This document shows, piece after piece, positions 4,653 to 6,228 of a DNA stretch of 6,228 bases (position 1 is the stretch's first letter; every line of letters begins with the position of its first letter). A program made the position numbers and the translations under genes. The notes under the pieces are model-generated. The model saw only the letters and a list, made by a program, of their open reading frames with translations, made no database searches and had not been told where the DNA came from. This stretch comes from Pseudomonadota bacterium (GTDB taxonomy: Bacteria > Pseudomonadota > Alphaproteobacteria > Rhodospirillales > UBA2165), in NCBI GenBank assembly GCA_027592155.1, contig JAQCKY010000151.1, positions 1-6,228 of the forward strand, read 5' to 3'.

Positions 4653-5415
4653 TCAAGGTTTGCCGCCCGCCCGCCGCGGCGCGCCATCCGTCCAGTTGGG
4701 ATTTTCGTTTGTCCGGCAGCCGCAGCGACCGCTCTGCATTGAGGCGAGCACGAAAGCGGGTGTTCAACATGGCTTCTTGCGCGAGCTTTTGCTGATTGGG
4801 GTCAGCCAGATCTCTGGTCGGCGGTACTTTGTCGAGTTTCAACAGGGCGGTATTGCCGCCGACCCCGGACCACAGTTTCATGACCTTTTCCTGGTAGCCC
4901 CGGTTCTTGCCCGGATTGGTCGAGTGGTAATGGGCTGCGGCCTCCTGCCAGGATTTGGTGTTCTCGTAGAGGGATTTCAGAAAATGAGACGCGTAGCCGA
5001 TATTGATTTCGGGGTTAAAGGCATCCTCCAAGCTTTTGAATGCGCGGGGGTGGTAATAGAGATTAACCTGCATGCAGCCGACATCGATGCTTTCGACCCC
5101 GGCGGCCTGTAAACTTTTGACCGCACTGATGGCTTTGGCCTTGGTTTCGTAATAGCGGCCCTTACCCTGGGACGTGACCGTCCAGGGCCAGGCAAATAGT
5201 GCCCGCCGTTCGGGATCCCACCGCCCGGTTTCGGCCAGCGAAATCGCGGTCAACAGATGCGTCGGAATGCCCTGCTTCCGCTCCAGGATGCCGGTCTGCT
5301 GGCGGCAGGTATCGTCTTGATATGTATCGATTAATTCCGCATCCGCCGGGTTGTCCCCAGAGAGATGGATCGCCACCGGAATCGCGGTAATCGCCACTAT
5401 TCTTGCCCACACCAT
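4633..5415 (-). CDS. Secreted lytic transglycosylase, SLT domain
   Basis: 260 aa. It starts with an export signal (MVWARIVAITAIPVAIHLSG, cleavage uncertain). The lysozyme-like SLT domain spans about residues 35-185. The catalytic Glu is E62 in AISLAETGRWDP; the second motif is VGCMQVNLYYHP (112-123), equivalent to the GlmQv segment; then NIGYASHFLKSLY (138-150), and AAAHYHSTNP (159-168) with GYQEKVMKLW. Such enzymes cleave the glycan strands of peptidoglycan in the periplasm, forming 1,6-anhydro ends. C37 and C114 could form a disulphide. The charged tail (about 205-260) is probably helical. The ATG at 5415 has GGGAAAA about 5 nt upstream. It follows the amidohydrolase gene on the same strand after 117 bp. 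The natural C-terminus seems lost through a frameshift (see 4473-4652); the catalytic domain is intact. Confidence 0.92.
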   Translation of the reverse strand: MVWARIVAITAIPVAIHLSGDNPADAELIDTYQDDTCRQQTGILERKQGIPTHLLTAISLAETGRWDPERRALFAWPWTVTSQGKGRYYETKAKAISAVKSLQAAGVESIDVGCMQVNLYYHPRAFKSLEDAFNPEINIGYASHFLKSLYENTKSWQEAAAHYHSTNPGKNRGYQEKVMKLWSGVGGNTALLKLDKVPPTRDLADPNQQKLAQEAMLNTRFRARLNAERSLRLPDKRKSQLDGWRAAAGGRQTLSSQFGA

Positions 5416-5532
5416 CGTCTTTTCCCGTTCTATGGTTTTTTTGGTGTCGGAGAATAACGCGCAATGCCCATGCCAACCGCTTCCGCTGACCTCGGCGAAA
5501 GGCGGAGCCCTTAGCGGATTATGCGATCGGGT

Positions 5533-6228
5533 CTATTCCGCGGCGGTCGGGAGGGCGAGCTGTGAATCGGCGAGGGCCTCGATCAAACCGGTCATCTGTT
5601 CTGCCAAGGGGGCAAAGCCCGCGGTTTTTTCGATCAAGATCTCGTCCATATAGAGCTCCCGGTTGATCTCGATCTGCAGGGCATGAACTTGCTTTTGCGG
5701 GCGGCCGTAATGGCGCGTGGTAAATCCGCCTGAGTATGGATCGTTTCGGCGCACATTGCCGCCCAGGCGCCGCAATGTTTTATCGACGAACGTGGTCAGG
5801 GACGGGCTGCAGGAGCGGCCGTGGCAGTCGCCCAGGATGAAATCGACCCGGTGCAATCCGCGGTCGTCATCCATCGGCCCGCCCACCGACGGCATCGAAT
5901 GACAGTCGATCAGGAAACAGACCCCAAATTTTTCCGTCGTCTTCTCGATCAGGGTTTTGAGCGCTTCGTGATAGGGCTTATAGGATTGTTCGATCCGGTT
6001 CAAAGCCTCGACGAATTTCAGTTTGCGCCCATAAATCTCTTCGCCGTTGGTGACCACCCGGGCGACGGTGCCGAGCCCGGCGGTGACCCGCACGCTGGTT
6101 GTGTTGACATAACCCGGCAGCACATCCTCGAACATCGCGGGGTCGAGCTCATAGGCTTCCCGGTTGGGGTCGACATAGGCGCGCGGGAAATGCGCATGCA
6201 GGAGCGGCGCGCCGATATCGACGGCTCC
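5533..6228 (-). CDS. N-formylglutamate amidohydrolase family protein, 5' end off window
   Basis: 231 residues are visible to TAG at 5533; the frame stays open to the right edge, so the start is outside. Family motifs (FGase/HutG type) run in order: AYVDPNREAYELDPAMF (near 6130-6180, the signature segment), IDCHSMP, HRVDFILGD, HYGRP, and HALQIEINRELYMDE near the end. Enzymes of this family hydrolyse N-formylglutamate to glutamate and formate in histidine breakdown, and some act on other N-formyl or N-acyl amino acids; no other hut gene is in the window, so the true substrate is open. The protein is cytoplasmic as far as seen. It is upstream of the transglycosylase on the same strand, with a 117-bp gap and no clear terminator between them, so they may be co-transcribed. 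Confidence 0.93.
   Translation of the reverse strand, partial: GAVDIGAPLLHAHFPRAYVDPNREAYELDPAMFEDVLPGYVNTTSVRVTAGLGTVARVVTNGEEIYGRKLKFVEALNRIEQSYKPYHEALKTLIEKTTEKFGVCFLIDCHSMPSVGGPMDDDRGLHRVDFILGDCHGRSCSPSLTTFVDKTLRRLGGNVRRNDPYSGGFTTRHYGRPQKQVHALQIEINRELYMDEILIEKTAGFAPLAEQMTGLIEALADSQLALPTAAE

Noticed and set aside
4456..5112. 218-codon plus-strand frame
   Set aside because: Antisense to the transglycosylase domain and to its shifted tail; no motif of its own and no ribosome site.
5416..5532. Possible hairpin between the amidohydrolase and the transglycosylase
   Set aside because: CCGCT and AGCGG arms enclose a long, poorly paired loop with no T-tract, too weak to call a terminator; no clear promoter is seen either.
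1..6228. CRISPR array, tRNA, rRNA or insertion sequence
   Set aside because: No regularly spaced repeats, no tRNA-like cloverleaf, and no transposase motif or terminal inverted repeats were found on either strand.

Overview
The window looks like chromosomal DNA of an alphaproteobacterium, probably Rhodospirillales-like. This is an inference from the protein families (an N-formylglutamate amidohydrolase, an SLT transglycosylase, a secreted PRC-barrel protein), the GC-rich codon use of the right half, and strong GGAG/AGGGG ribosome sites. The left part (about 1-1850) is visibly more AT-rich, with more rare codons, and reads as an accessory toxin-antitoxin (TA) island. The right part (about 1911-6228) reads as ordinary chromosome.

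Left region. A plus-strand reading frame enters from the left edge (2-373); it has an Rx4H motif like that of HEPN domains. Its end overlaps, tail to tail, the end of a minus-strand operon made of an AbrB/MazE-type antitoxin (753-1001) and a Doc/Fic toxin (361-756). These two genes overlap by ATGA, and a perfect 14-bp palindrome lies in their promoter. The Doc toxin has Gln where the motif should have its catalytic His. Next to it, on the same strand, is a higBA module (toxin HigB 1495-1788, antitoxin HigA 1109-1480). It is preceded by a compact operator array with five GTTnCC/GGnAAC half-sites.

Middle. A SAM-dependent methyltransferase of unknown substrate (1911-2624, minus) is divergent from a secreted PRC-barrel protein (3074-3529, plus). 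About 450 bp between them hold no convincing gene. A strong Rho-independent terminator closes the PRC gene.

Right region, all minus strand. The 5'-incomplete N-formylglutamate amidohydrolase (5533 to the edge) is followed by a secreted lytic transglycosylase (4633-5415) and a secreted matrixin-type zinc protease (3614-4357). Past the transglycosylase stop, a different frame (4473-4652) stays open, repeats the KR(K/R)xQLxxWR motif of the transglycosylase tail, and ends 7 nt before a terminator hairpin. The gene therefore appears to have been broken by a one-base frameshift close to its end.

No complete new multi-gene system is evident. The most interesting items are the Doc toxin lacking its catalytic His, the AbrB-Doc pairing, the HigA operator array, the Rx4H partial gene and the transglycosylase frameshift.
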